Part shown: piece after piece, positions 44,154 through 53,839 of the stretch
How the letters are laid out: each line of letters opens with the position of its first letter
Position numbering within the stretch: position 1 is the stretch's first letter
NCBI GenBank assembly: GCA_947374225.1
Contig: CANCAY010000003.1
Coordinates: 62,001-126,000 of the forward strand
Direction of reading: 5' to 3'
DNA: 64,000 nt
Origin: Chitinophagaceae bacterium
GTDB lineage: Bacteria > Bacteroidota > Bacteroidia > Chitinophagales > Chitinophagaceae
The notes under the pieces: model-generated
Database searches by the model: none
What the model saw: only the letters and a program-made list of their open reading frames with translations
What the model was told of the DNA's origin: nothing
Program-made: the position numbers and the translations under genes

Positions 44154-47100
44154 TTATATTTTTGCATTTTTAACTAATAGAATTTCATCTAAGTGCTTGA
44201 TTTCCAAGTCTAATTCTGCTTTTAACTCCCCGAAAACCTTGTAAGAGCCGTCTGTAGGCTTATAGTCTCCAGACTCCACTACACGCATTAAAGAAGCTAA
44301 TTTGTTATTCAACTTAATTGGGAAGTTCAAAGGATCCTGAGAGCTTTGGTTTCTAACTTGATACAAGTTTTCCTCGATTGCAGCAATTTGAGCAATGAAT
44401 AATGCATTCGATTTTGAAACGGTTGTCTTAGCAGCTATTGCTTCTGCATTTATTTTTTCTTTAATCGCTCTTATTTTTATTACCGCTTCATTAGCTCTAC
44501 TCACTTGGTCCCTAATTTGTATCGCTAATTTAAATTTCTCTTGCATATCCGCTATTGTTACATCATGCACTCTTGGATCCATTTTTAGTTCGAACGCTTC
44601 TGTTACAGATTTTCCACCAGCACTAATGCGTACTTGATAATTTCCAGGCACTGCAGTAGGACCAGTATACACAGGCGCACTCCATAAAATCATTCCTTTA
44701 AAATTAGTGGCTGCAGGATATTTTAAATCCCATTCAAATTTATTTAAACCCGGTTTTATAGAAGGAGGCATTGGCTTTCGGTCGTCCTCGTCTTCGTCTG
44801 CAGCGGCGTCATTTTCTTTTTTAACTTTTGGCAAAACACCTACAAAACTATTTACTAGTTTACCGTCCCTATCTAAAATTTCGATTTTTAAATCTTTAAT
44901 AGTGGAATCTAAATAATATTGGAAGACTGCTTTTTGTACTGTTCTTACTGCATAATAAGGCTTAAATAAATGAAGCCCTGCTTTAATTCCAGCGTCTTTG
45001 GTTCTAACAGGGGACACGTCGTCTAATACATACATACTGCGACCATGTGTTCCAATTACAATATCTTTTTCTGTTACTTGTATATCAGATACTTGAACGT
45101 CTGGCAAATTTAAACTTAATGATTCCCAGCTGTCGCCTGCGTTATAAGAAACCCATACTCCATGTTCTGTACCTGCATATAATAAACCTTCTCGTGTAAT
45201 GTCTTCTCTTACAGCATGAACATAATCATCTGCACGAATTCCTGTAATTATTTTTTTCCATGTTTTCCCAAAGTCTGTAGTTTTCCAAATATAAGGAGTA
45301 CGGTCATCCATTTGATAACGCTTCGCTGCAATATAAGCGGTACCTGCATTAAAGCGAGACGCTTCAATAATACTTACTCTTGTATTTTTAGGCATATCTG
45401 TTGGTGTAATATTTATCCAATGCTTGCCACCGTCTTTTGTGATATGAATTAATCCATCGTCAGAGCCAGCCCATATAATATTTACATCTTGATAAGACGG
45501 CGCTAACGCAAACACTGTTCCATAAATTTCAGGACCATTCATGTCACGCGTAATTACACCACCACTCACACCTAATGTTGTTGAATCATTATAAGTCAAG
45601 TCCGGACTGATTTGCTCCCAGCTTTGACCTTCGTTTGTTGTTTTCCATACATGTTGAGAACAAGTAAATAATACATTAGGGTCTACTGGCGAGAACACTA
45701 TCGGATATGTCCACTGCCATCTTTCTGGCAATGTCTTTGCCTCTTCTCCAGAAAAGAATCTTGGATATACTTGCACATCACGCACCTGTCCTGTCATTCT
45801 ATTAATACGTGTTAATAATGCACCCTGGCTACCCGCATAAAAAATATCCGGATTTTTTGGATCCTGTGCAATATATCCGCTTTCACCACCACCCACTTCA
45901 TAAGCAAAGCCCATTCCTGGTTTGGTTGAATTGCTGCGCACGGCTCTATGTCTGTAATCCTCACTAGGCAAAGCCACTGTAGTATTGTCTTGTTGTGCAC
46001 CCGCTACTTGATATGGGAAATCATTAGTAACAGTAATATGATATAATTGTGCTGTTGGAAAATCTTCGTCCGTCCAACTTAATCCGCTATTAGTTGAAAC
46101 GGTACCACCCCCGTCATTTGCAGTAGCTAGTCTTGTTGGGTCTGTTGGGTCAATCCATAAATCATGATTATCACCATGTGGTACTTTTATTTCTGTTTTA
46201 AAACTCACACCACCGTCGGTTGATTTATAAAAATTTACATTCAAGCCATATACCGTGTTCTTGTCTTTAGGATCTGCAACGATTCGAGAATAGTAAAAAG
46301 CACGTTGACGCAACTTGCGTTCGTTGTTTACAATTTTCCAATTAGCGCCTCCGTCATCAGAACGATACAAACCGCCGTCGTTAGATTCTACAATAGCCCA
46401 AACTCTATTGCCATCCGCTGGAGATACCGCTACGCCTATCTTTCCGACTACCTTAGGCATACCAGGATTTTTAGAAATTACATTCCAGGTAGCACCACCG
46501 TCGGTAGATTTATATAATGCAGAAGTTCCTACGTCGGCCCACATTTTATAAGGTGTACGATATACTTCCCAAATGCTAGCATAAATATTTTCAGGATTTT
46601 GCTGATCAATTACTAAATCCTCTGCACCTGCTTTATCATTAACGAATAATACTTTTTTCCAAGTAACGCCACCGTCGGTTGTTTTGAAAACACCGCGATC
46701 TTCGTTTTTTCCAAACGCATGACCCAGTGCAGACACATACGCGATATCTGGATTGGTTGGATGAATTCTTACTCTCGAAATTGATTGCGTATTTTTTAAA
46801 CCCATATTTTTCCAAGTCTTACCTCCGTCAATTGACTTGTAAACGCCATCACCTTGCATAATATTTCCACGAAACTCTGTTTCGCCCGTACCTATATATA
46901 TAATGTCTGGATTCGTCTCTGATACTGCCACGGCACCAACGGAAGAACTAGTCAATTGGCCATCTGTTACTGGCTTCCAATTCAAGCCCCCGTCACTTGT
47001 CTTCCAAAGTCCGCCACCCACCGCACCAAAGAAATACTCTTGTTTGCGCTTGCTACTCCCCGCAATGCCTAAAGAACGGCCACCTCTATTTGGACCAATA

Positions 47101-47216
47101 TTTCTCCAAGTCATTCCCTTTAAGGTAGAGTCCTTTACTTGCGCCTTTAATTCAACGCTATTTAATAATGCGATAGTTGCAAAAGAAGCAACAACAATAC
47201 GAGACAAAACTTTCAT
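44154..47216 (-). CDS. Secreted sortilin/VPS10-like BNR-repeat propeller protein (full length)
   Basis: The 1020-residue protein has a signal peptide (about 1-26), two regions of BNR/Asp-box repeats (WKTSDGGLNW, YKSIDGGKTW, FKTTDGGVTW, YKSTDGGATW, YRSDDGGANW, WKTTNEGQSW, ITKDGGKHW, WKTTDFGKTW) and a C-terminal region (about 740-1020) with MDPRVHDVTIADMQEKF. It is the paralogue of the truncated protein at the left edge (1-2631). Family members are extracytoplasmic; some relatives act on glycans, but no active-site residues are clear. The gene stands alone, with promoter space at 47217-47381. Confidence 0.87.
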   Translation of the reverse strand: MKVLSRIVVASFATIALLNSVELKAQVKDSTLKGMTWRNIGPNRGGRSLGIAGSSKRKQEYFFGAVGGGLWKTSDGGLNWKPVTDGQLTSSSVGAVAVSETNPDIIYIGTGETEFRGNIMQGDGVYKSIDGGKTWKNMGLKNTQSISRVRIHPTNPDIAYVSALGHAFGKNEDRGVFKTTDGGVTWKKVLFVNDKAGAEDLVIDQQNPENIYASIWEVYRTPYKMWADVGTSALYKSTDGGATWNVISKNPGMPKVVGKIGVAVSPADGNRVWAIVESNDGGLYRSDDGGANWKIVNNERKLRQRAFYYSRIVADPKDKNTVYGLNVNFYKSTDGGVSFKTEIKVPHGDNHDLWIDPTDPTRLATANDGGGTVSTNSGLSWTDEDFPTAQLYHITVTNDFPYQVAGAQQDNTTVALPSEDYRHRAVRSNSTKPGMGFAYEVGGGESGYIAQDPKNPDIFYAGSQGALLTRINRMTGQVRDVQVYPRFFSGEEAKTLPERWQWTYPIVFSPVDPNVLFTCSQHVWKTTNEGQSWEQISPDLTYNDSTTLGVSGGVITRDMNGPEIYGTVFALAPSYQDVNIIWAGSDDGLIHITKDGGKHWINITPTDMPKNTRVSIIEASRFNAGTAYIAAKRYQMDDRTPYIWKTTDFGKTWKKIITGIRADDYVHAVREDITREGLLYAGTEHGVWVSYNAGDSWESLSLNLPDVQVSDIQVTEKDIVIGTHGRSMYVLDDVSPVRTKDAGIKAGLHLFKPYYAVRTVQKAVFQYYLDSTIKDLKIEILDRDGKLVNSFVGVLPKVKKENDAAADEDEDDRKPMPPSIKPGLNKFEWDLKYPAATNFKGMILWSAPVYTGPTAVPGNYQVRISAGGKSVTEAFELKMDPRVHDVTIADMQEKFKLAIQIRDQVSRANEAVIKIRAIKEKINAEAIAAKTTVSKSNALFIAQIAAIEENLYQVRNQSSQDPLNFPIKLNNKLASLMRVVESGDYKPTDGSYKVFGELKAELDLEIKHLDEILLVKNAKI

Positions 47217-47381
47217 ATAAAATAATTAAGTGTATGATGTAATTTAATTATTTTATTGATTGCTTTTTCAATTATTATTTTAAATGACGCTTTTGCTTTT
47301 CTAATGAATTTGTATAAATCAGTAAGCCTGAATTAATACTTCTGTGGGGATATTCATTAACTTCATTACAAAATATATTCC

Positions 47382-48944
47382 TTGAAAAAAACAATATACA
47401 CATTAAGCATTTGTCTATTTGTATTAACCACAAGTGCTCAAGTACAACCTATTAGTGCAAAACAAATTGACTCCCTAACGGAATTGGTTTTAAAAACATT
47501 TAATGTTCCCGGTATTGCGGTGGGTGTTGTGAAAGACGGCAAGCTGATACATGCAAAGGGTTACGGTATTGCCAATTTAAAAACAGGAAAAAAAGTAGAC
47601 GAGCATACTTTGTTTGGAGTAGCATCAAATAGCAAAGCTATGACAGTAGCGGCGCTAGGCATATTGGTGGATGAAGGAAAAATCAAATGGGATGATAAGG
47701 TAACCGATTATATTCCTGAATTTAAAATGTACGACCCCTATGTAACAGAAGCTTTTACTATTCGTGATTTATTAACGCATCGTAGTGGATTAGGATTGGG
47801 TGCAGGGGATTTAATGATGTTCCCCGATGGGTCTGATTTTAGTAGAAAGGACATTATTCATAATTTAAGATTCTTAAAACCGGTTTCTGCCTTTAGGACT
47901 AAATATGATTACGATAATAATTTATACATAGTTGCCGGAGAAATTGTAGTAAAAGCAAGTGGACAAAGCTGGGAGGATTTTGTAGAGCAAAAAATCATGC
48001 AACCTTTGGGCATGAAGGAAACAGCGGCTTCCATATACAGATTAAAAGACAAAAGCAATAGCATTCGTCCACATGCCCCAGTAGACGGCAAGTTACAAGT
48101 ATTGGATATTGACTGGAGCGAGAGCGCGAATGCAGCTGGTGGCATTTGGAGCAATATTACCGATTGGAGTAAATGGGTGATTGCCCAAATGAATCATGGT
48201 CAGTATGGAGATAACTTACAAAACAAAATATTTAGCGACGCAGTGCACGAGGAAACATGGAGTCCACAAACTATTATTAAAGCGGGAACTGCTGCTCCTT
48301 ATAATACTCATTTTTCGGCATATGGTTTAGGCTGGTTCTTGAGCGACGTTAAAGGATACAAACAAGTAACACATACGGGAGGGCTTGCAGGTATTGTAAC
48401 ACAGGTGGTGATGTTCCCTGAATTGAAATTGGGTATTTTAGTATTTACGAATCAGCAAGTGGGGGCAGCTTTCAATGCCATTAGCAATACGATTAAGGAT
48501 AGTTATATAGGAGTTACTGGTTATGATTGGGTAAAAATTATGCATGACCGTGTTGAAAAAGGGGAAGCAGAAGCGAAAAAAATTAACGACGAAGTCGTCA
48601 AAAATATTTTAGAACAAGAGAAGAAAAATGCAGGAAAATTTAATGTCGCACCTTATGTTGGTACTTATAAAGACCAGTGGTTTGGTGATATTGAAATAAG
48701 TGATAATAATGGAAAAGCCTGGATAGCAAGTAAGCGTTCTCCAAAATTAAAGGGAGAATTATTTCCATATAAAGGTAATACCTTAATTGTACGTTGGTCA
48801 GACCGCAGTATGGACGCTGACGCTTTTGTAATATTTAGTACGGACATGGACGGCAAGCCCGCAGGAATGAAAATGAATGCCATTTCACCCTTAACAGATT
48901 TTAGTTTTGATTTTCAGGATTTAGATTTGAAGAAGGTTAAATAA
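47382..48944 (+). CDS. Secreted serine beta-lactamase-fold hydrolase (penicillin-binding/esterase class C family) with DUF3471-like C-terminal domain
   Basis: The 520-residue protein starts with TTG at 47382; no in-frame ATG lies nearby, and this start gives a clean signal peptide (MKKTIYTLSICLFVLTTSAQ). The catalytic SxxK motif is S82-N-S-K85 (GVASNSKAMT), the YxN-type motif lies in TKYDYDNNLYIV, and the third motif is HTGG. A C-terminal DUF3471-like lipocalin-type domain (about 418-515, NVAPYVGTYKDQWFGD) follows. These proteins hydrolyse esters, D-amino acid amides or peptides; the substrate is unknown. Confidence 0.88.
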   Translation: MKKTIYTLSICLFVLTTSAQVQPISAKQIDSLTELVLKTFNVPGIAVGVVKDGKLIHAKGYGIANLKTGKKVDEHTLFGVASNSKAMTVAALGILVDEGKIKWDDKVTDYIPEFKMYDPYVTEAFTIRDLLTHRSGLGLGAGDLMMFPDGSDFSRKDIIHNLRFLKPVSAFRTKYDYDNNLYIVAGEIVVKASGQSWEDFVEQKIMQPLGMKETAASIYRLKDKSNSIRPHAPVDGKLQVLDIDWSESANAAGGIWSNITDWSKWVIAQMNHGQYGDNLQNKIFSDAVHEETWSPQTIIKAGTAAPYNTHFSAYGLGWFLSDVKGYKQVTHTGGLAGIVTQVVMFPELKLGILVFTNQQVGAAFNAISNTIKDSYIGVTGYDWVKIMHDRVEKGEAEAKKINDEVVKNILEQEKKNAGKFNVAPYVGTYKDQWFGDIEISDNNGKAWIASKRSPKLKGELFPYKGNTLIVRWSDRSMDADAFVIFSTDMDGKPAGMKMNAISPLTDFSFDFQDLDLKKVK

Positions 48945-48973
48945 ACTATCTTAGCAATCTAAAAATATAAAAC

Positions 48974-49402
48974 ATGCAAGAACAAAATTATAAAAACCAC
49001 GCACAGATGGTTCCTGGTTTTCACTATGTAGGATTGTTATCTATCCTAGCTTTATTAGGTGGATCTATTAATTATGCGTTTCGTGCTACTCCAGAAAATA
49101 AATATCTAGCTACCTTATTAGTATTAGCTAGTTTCCTATTTGCAGTATTGTGGATTTACATTCGTGTGTTCCCATTAAAAGCACAAGACAGAGCTATTAA
49201 AGCGGAGGAGAATTTACGTTACTACACTTTAACAGGAAAGTTATTGCCAGCAGATGTAACCGTATTGCAAGTAGTGGCTTTACGTTTTGCACCAGATGCA
49301 GAATTTGTTGCATTAGTAGACCGTGCAGTAAAAGAAAAATTAACAAGTAAAGAAATCAAATTGGCAATCCAAAACTGGAAAGCAGATTTTTATAGAGTTT
49401 AA
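48974..49402 (+). CDS. Small membrane protein, DUF6526-like
   Basis: The 142-residue protein has a conserved-looking N terminus (MQEQNYKNHAQMVPGFHYVG), two adjacent membrane helices (about 18-36 and 45-64) and a soluble C-terminal domain (about 70-142). It resembles the DUF6526 family of Bacteroidota and Firmicutes (from memory of the family pattern, not searched). Function unknown. It follows the serine hydrolase gene by 29 bases, so the two may be co-transcribed. Confidence 0.75.
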   Translation: MQEQNYKNHAQMVPGFHYVGLLSILALLGGSINYAFRATPENKYLATLLVLASFLFAVLWIYIRVFPLKAQDRAIKAEENLRYYTLTGKLLPADVTVLQVVALRFAPDAEFVALVDRAVKEKLTSKEIKLAIQNWKADFYRV

Positions 49403-49441
49403 ATAAAACAGTTTCGAGTAAACAACTTGAAAATATATTTT

Positions 49442-49467
49442 AAGCCCTTCAGGAAACTGAGGGGCTT
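49442..49467. terminator. Bidirectional intrinsic terminator
   Basis: An 11-bp stem (49442-49452 with 49457-49467; one T-G pair) has a GAAA tetraloop and is followed by TTTTAAATTTT. It lies between the convergent genes ending at 49402 and 49468. Confidence 0.85.
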
Positions 49468-51039
49468 TTAAATTTTAACAATCGCTTTCACATACATTTT
49501 GTCTGCGTTTTGCAAGCGTAAATAATATACTCCTGTAGGTAAATTGGTTCCATATAAATTATAGCTATTCATGCCAGCAAAGCTATACGTGGCTTCTACC
49601 AAAACTCTTATGACAGTACCCGAGCCGTCAAGTAATTGTAATAATGTGTGACCCCCATTTGTTTTAAATTCCACTTTAGTTTGGGAATAAAAAGGATTTG
49701 GGTAATTATATATTAACGCGTCTTTTGCAAAGATGGAATTGTCATTGTGAATGCCGCATACACTTGCATTTATTAAGGGTATGGTTGGATATTCTTTTAA
49801 CATAATTTCCAATTGATCTGTAGATTTAACACAGAACCAATTTTGTAAAATGGTATTATAAATCGTTCTGAAATCATGTTGATATGGAATATTATCATTC
49901 ACTGTTGCCACTGTTGGCAGGTCTGGGTTATTTCCAAATACACCACCACGCACATTTTTACCAAATAAAAATAAAGGAGCCGCTGCACCATGATCGGTCC
50001 CTCCGCTTGCATTAGATTTAATTCTTCTTCCAAATTCAGAATAGGTCATACCAATCACCCTGTCTTCAATTTCCAGACCGCTTATATCAGTTTGAAATGC
50101 CGTTATTGAATCAGATACTGTTTTTAATAAATTGGCATGTGTCCCTAGGGTGGTGTCTGTAGCAGTTGTTTGACCTGAATGCGTATCAAAGCCACCATAA
50201 TTAACCATATACACTTTAGTCTGTAAACCACCTTTAATTAAACGTGCCACTATTTTTAATTGAGTTGCTAAGCTGTTATTAGGGTAGGTGGTTTGCTGTG
50301 TAACACTATCAGATGCTAATTTAATCCGGGCTGCATACTGATTGGTTTGTTTGGCAATTCTTCGTAAAAAAGAAAGTTCGTATCCAGCATTGGTATTAGG
50401 AACAGTAGCGTCGGTACCGTCAATTAAATTATAAAAAGAACTAGGGTCAGAAATACTTAAAGCCATATTCACTGCAGGACCTTGACAAGTCAGGGTAGAC
50501 AATGAGCCAATTTGTATAGCAAGTGGATCGGGCTTGTTGGAATTGGGATAGTTGTCTGGATAACCTGGGTTGTCATAGTTTAAGTATCTACCTGCCCAGC
50601 CGGTGTTTAAATATTGATCGCTGTCCGAACCAGACATCCAAATATCAGTTGCTCTAAAATGAGAGAAGCTGGGTTGCGGATAACCCACTGCCTGAACCAC
50701 ATTTAATTTACCCTCTGCAAATAAACCTTGTAAGGAATTCATAGCTGGATGCAAACCGGTAGCGTCATTACCCATTAATTTCAACACTTTATTTTCTGGT
50801 ATTGCAATATTAGTTCTTGCATTATAATACTTACTATACTCACCAATTGGAATCACCGTATTTAATCCATCGTTACCTCCACTTAATTGTATTATTACTA
50901 ATACCCTATCATTATCTGCGGTAGCAAGTAAAGAAGCATCTAATAACGGATGGTCTTGTAAAATATGAATCGGGTTCCCACTAATCATGGTGGGGGTTAG
51001 CAAGGCTAAGCTATTTCTTATAAAACTTCTTCTTTCCAT
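49468..51039 (-). CDS. DUF1501 protein with type IX secretion C-terminal sorting domain
   Basis: The 523-residue protein begins with a Tat-like signal (MERRSFIRNSLALL; RRSFIRN). The DUF1501 region shows VIIQLSGGNDGLNTVIPIG, FSHFRATDIWMSG, YGGFDTHSGQ, YSEFGRRIKSN and GTDHGAAAPLFLFG, a sulfatase/alkaline phosphatase-like fold. The last ~85 residues (IYNYPNPFYSQTKVEF...LPTGVYYLRLQ...) are a T9SS type A sorting domain, so the protein is probably exported to the cell surface. The partner DUF1800 gene lies directly upstream (one base between). The biochemical activity of the pair is not known. Confidence 0.88.
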   Translation of the reverse strand: MERRSFIRNSLALLTPTMISGNPIHILQDHPLLDASLLATADNDRVLVIIQLSGGNDGLNTVIPIGEYSKYYNARTNIAIPENKVLKLMGNDATGLHPAMNSLQGLFAEGKLNVVQAVGYPQPSFSHFRATDIWMSGSDSDQYLNTGWAGRYLNYDNPGYPDNYPNSNKPDPLAIQIGSLSTLTCQGPAVNMALSISDPSSFYNLIDGTDATVPNTNAGYELSFLRRIAKQTNQYAARIKLASDSVTQQTTYPNNSLATQLKIVARLIKGGLQTKVYMVNYGGFDTHSGQTTATDTTLGTHANLLKTVSDSITAFQTDISGLEIEDRVIGMTYSEFGRRIKSNASGGTDHGAAAPLFLFGKNVRGGVFGNNPDLPTVATVNDNIPYQHDFRTIYNTILQNWFCVKSTDQLEIMLKEYPTIPLINASVCGIHNDNSIFAKDALIYNYPNPFYSQTKVEFKTNGGHTLLQLLDGSGTVIRVLVEATYSFAGMNSYNLYGTNLPTGVYYLRLQNADKMYVKAIVKI

Positions 51040-51040
51040 T

Positions 51041-52645
51041 TTATTGTAGTTGATAGTCTGGCAGGTTCATAATATATTTCAACAAAGCCTTTAATCGCGT
51101 ATTCACAATATTGAAGTTGATCGTAGTTGGATTCGCAATATATAAGTTCCAAGCATCAGACCAATAATAATCACTAGCTTGTCCACTTAATAAAATTTGT
51201 GTTTTAAGATTTGATTTTGTGATGCTTGCAATTTCGGTAGACACCAAAAATGCAAATAAACTGTCCACTAAAATATTTGGATCTGCGGGATTATTACAAA
51301 CTGATTTAGCAAATGCAATTGTATTAATAATAATTTTTTTACCATTCTTACTATATCCAGTTTCCAACATTAGATCGGTAAATTTATTTCTTTTAGGAAG
51401 GGTGTCGGCGTTAATCCAAAGCTCATTAAATTCAGGTGCCTGATAATAAGCAGGCCAGCCAGCAACATTAGGTGGGTCTACTAGGCTTTGGCCCATTAAA
51501 TTTAATTGGGCCACCATTATATTGTATAAAAAATAAGCGTCCCCATAATCTAATATTGCATTAGGGAAGTTGATTTCGTATTGTCTTAAAAATCCAATAA
51601 CATGGTCTGCTGGGCTTTTTATTTGACATCCAATATAAATAGTATCATAAAAATGTTCACTCTCTAATAAAAGTTTTAAAACTGGCTTAATCTCAAAATT
51701 ATTATTAACAAAGGCAGTAGCTAGTGGGGTAATAATATTAGCTTCCACATTTGCGTCTACATAATAAAAAACAAAATAGCGATAAAGTTTTCGACAAATA
51801 AATTTAGCCAATTCTGTTTTTTGAAAAATCATATCCAATAATTCGTCTGTCTCAAGTGCGCCGCTTGCACCCGCTTTTCCTGTGATCACTTTATTATTAT
51901 AAAAAGCAGAAAATGTTTTGTTAGTCGTATCATGACGTGTTGCGTCAAAATAACTATTATTATTGGCGTCAATTCTCCAACCCGTTAAAACCCTAGCTGC
52001 TGTTTTAACGTCTTCTTCGCTATACTTAGCTCCCCCTTCTTTGCCGATAGTAAAAAGCTCTTGTAATTCACGACCATAATTTTCGTCGGGCGCTGTTTTA
52101 GCATTTAAATATCCATTCAAATATCTAAGCATGCCGGGGTCGGTGGTGACCGCGCGAACCATTTGCTTAAAATTACCAATACAGTTTGTTCTTAAAATTT
52201 GATGATGATTATAAATCATTGTCGCATAAGAGATCGTATCTGCTTCCGTACCAAAATGATTACTCCAAAACAGGGTGATTTTTTCTTGTATATTTTTTTC
52301 TTGGCCTGTCATTATACTTAGCAACCATTTTTTATAGGTATTTCTTCTATTACTATTAATAGTACCGTCGGTGCTTATATTATTAATCCAAGTGGCGCCT
52401 GGGGCCACAACCGGGTCAATAATGGTAGTTGTATTATAATCGTTAAGTGGTGGGGGCGGTAAATTTGTTGAAACTGTAAGTATTGCTTCTACCGCAGTTG
52501 ACAAGCCCATGTTATTAAAATGTGTGATATCTGATGCACTAGCACCAAACAGCGTTCGATTTAATAAATGCTTTGTTAAAGCCCTTGTCCAAGTTCCTTG
52601 AAATTTATTTAAACCTAAATTGCTACTTTGGGGGGTTGTAGACAT
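51041..52645 (-). CDS. DUF1800 protein, partner of the DUF1501 protein
   Basis: The product is about 534 residues from the ATG at 52645; a TTG at 52666 would add seven residues. Family motifs are HLLNRTLFGASASDI, LFWSNHFGTEAD, NYGRELQELFTIG, AARVLTGWRI and PPNVAGWPAY. No signal peptide is obvious. DUF1800 and DUF1501 genes occur side by side in many phyla; the co-occurrence suggests one complex or pathway, but the role is unproven. The next gene follows one base after the stop, so translation may be coupled. Confidence 0.87.
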   Translation of the reverse strand: MSTTPQSSNLGLNKFQGTWTRALTKHLLNRTLFGASASDITHFNNMGLSTAVEAILTVSTNLPPPPLNDYNTTTIIDPVVAPGATWINNISTDGTINSNRRNTYKKWLLSIMTGQEKNIQEKITLFWSNHFGTEADTISYATMIYNHHQILRTNCIGNFKQMVRAVTTDPGMLRYLNGYLNAKTAPDENYGRELQELFTIGKEGGAKYSEEDVKTAARVLTGWRIDANNNSYFDATRHDTTNKTFSAFYNNKVITGKAGASGALETDELLDMIFQKTELAKFICRKLYRYFVFYYVDANVEANIITPLATAFVNNNFEIKPVLKLLLESEHFYDTIYIGCQIKSPADHVIGFLRQYEINFPNAILDYGDAYFLYNIMVAQLNLMGQSLVDPPNVAGWPAYYQAPEFNELWINADTLPKRNKFTDLMLETGYSKNGKKIIINTIAFAKSVCNNPADPNILVDSLFAFLVSTEIASITKSNLKTQILLSGQASDYYWSDAWNLYIANPTTINFNIVNTRLKALLKYIMNLPDYQLQ

Positions 52646-52747
52646 AATATAAGAATGTACTCTCAAATTAGTAATATAATCCTAGAATTTATTGAATATT
52701 AGATCAATAAATTAATAACTTACCTTTACATTGTAAAATTTAAAACT

Positions 52748-52981
52748 ATGAGTAACAATATTATTATTTCAATTTGGATTTTGTCTTCTATCTACTGCGT
52801 ATACAAATTGTATAAAAGATCTAAGTCTACTTCTTTTGATGGCGTTATTGGATATACTCCGGGTTTAGAAGTTATTATGGTAATTGCATTGGGACCCTTA
52901 TTAACCGTAATTGACATTTCACTTACTTGGATCAGAATATATAAAGAAGCTGAAGAAGCAAGAAGAAGAGCGAAAAACTAA
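52748..52981 (+). CDS. Small two-helix membrane protein of unknown function
   Basis: The 77-residue ORF has two hydrophobic segments (about 4-20 and 42-62) and a charged, helical C terminus (YKEAEEARRRAKN). ATG start at 52748. It converges with the metallophosphoesterase gene after 6 bases. I do not recognise a family; it is accepted as a gene from its hydrophobicity pattern and place between real genes. Confidence 0.55.
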   Translation: MSNNIIISIWILSSIYCVYKLYKRSKSTSFDGVIGYTPGLEVIMVIALGPLLTVIDISLTWIRIYKEAEEARRRAKN

Positions 52982-52987
52982 TTTTAG

Positions 52988-53797
52988 CTATACTTCAAAT
53001 ACTGCATCTCGTTTAAACTGGTTATGTTCATGGTATTGAACATAACCAAGCTGATTGGTAATCATTTGAGTATTACCAATGGAGAATGTTGGTGTATTAT
53101 GGTGATGATGGCCATAAATCCAACAGTCCGCATTCGCCGACTCTATCAAATCATATAGTTCTGTTGCGAACCCCTCTTGAATTGGGTCGTTCTTATATTT
53201 ATTAGGATAGTTTAATAAAGTAGGGAGGTGGTGTGTCACAATCACCTTTTTAATGCTATTGTTATTAACACTATCCTTACTAGTTTCCTTTTTAATATTT
53301 CCCGGCACAAAATCATCCAATAAAATTTGCTTCAAAAATGCAACCGATTCTTCGTGTAATAAATTATAATCAGGCGGAGTAATTGGCGCTCCATCAAAAT
53401 TAATTTGATAAAAGTCATTCATGCGTCTTTGAATAATATATTGATTCACTGGACCAATATGAGACCAAAGCGTAGAAAATACGAACTGCCTATTGTCAAT
53501 AATTACCGACTCATTATTAATTAAAGAAATGTTTGATCTAATATTTTCACAAAAGCTGCCATGTTTGGTAGCAGCATCAAAGCCATAGTATTCGTGGTTT
53601 CCAGGCAACCAATAGGTTTGCCTAAAGTGGTCCGAAATATAATTCCAAAAATCATTGTATTCGTCCATTATATTAAATGGCATAACGTCCCCTGCTAAAA
53701 TTAATATTTCAGCAGCTGCAATAAGCGGCTTTCGATTTAATAATTTTTTGTTCTTCGGAAATTCAAGATGTAAGTCAGACGCGTATTGAAAAAGCAT
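52988..53797 (-). CDS. Calcineurin-like metallophosphoesterase
   Basis: The true start is probably the ATG at 53797 (MLFQYASDLHLEF, 269 residues). The frame extends to 53845, but the extra 16 residues are not typical of the family. All metallophosphoesterase motifs are seen: SDLHLEF, GDVMPF, GNHEYYG, VTHHLPTL and GHHHHNTP, giving a dinuclear metal site. Cytoplasmic; the substrate (phosphodiester or nucleotide) is unknown. It is divergent from the truncated ORF6N gene. Confidence 0.87.
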   Translation of the reverse strand: MLFQYASDLHLEFPKNKKLLNRKPLIAAAEILILAGDVMPFNIMDEYNDFWNYISDHFRQTYWLPGNHEYYGFDAATKHGSFCENIRSNISLINNESVIIDNRQFVFSTLWSHIGPVNQYIIQRRMNDFYQINFDGAPITPPDYNLLHEESVAFLKQILLDDFVPGNIKKETSKDSVNNNSIKKVIVTHHLPTLLNYPNKYKNDPIQEGFATELYDLIESANADCWIYGHHHHNTPTFSIGNTQMITNQLGYVQYHEHNQFKRDAVFEV

Positions 53798-53839
53798 GAT
53801 TAAAATTACACCAACTACTAGAATGCATTGCAATAAATT

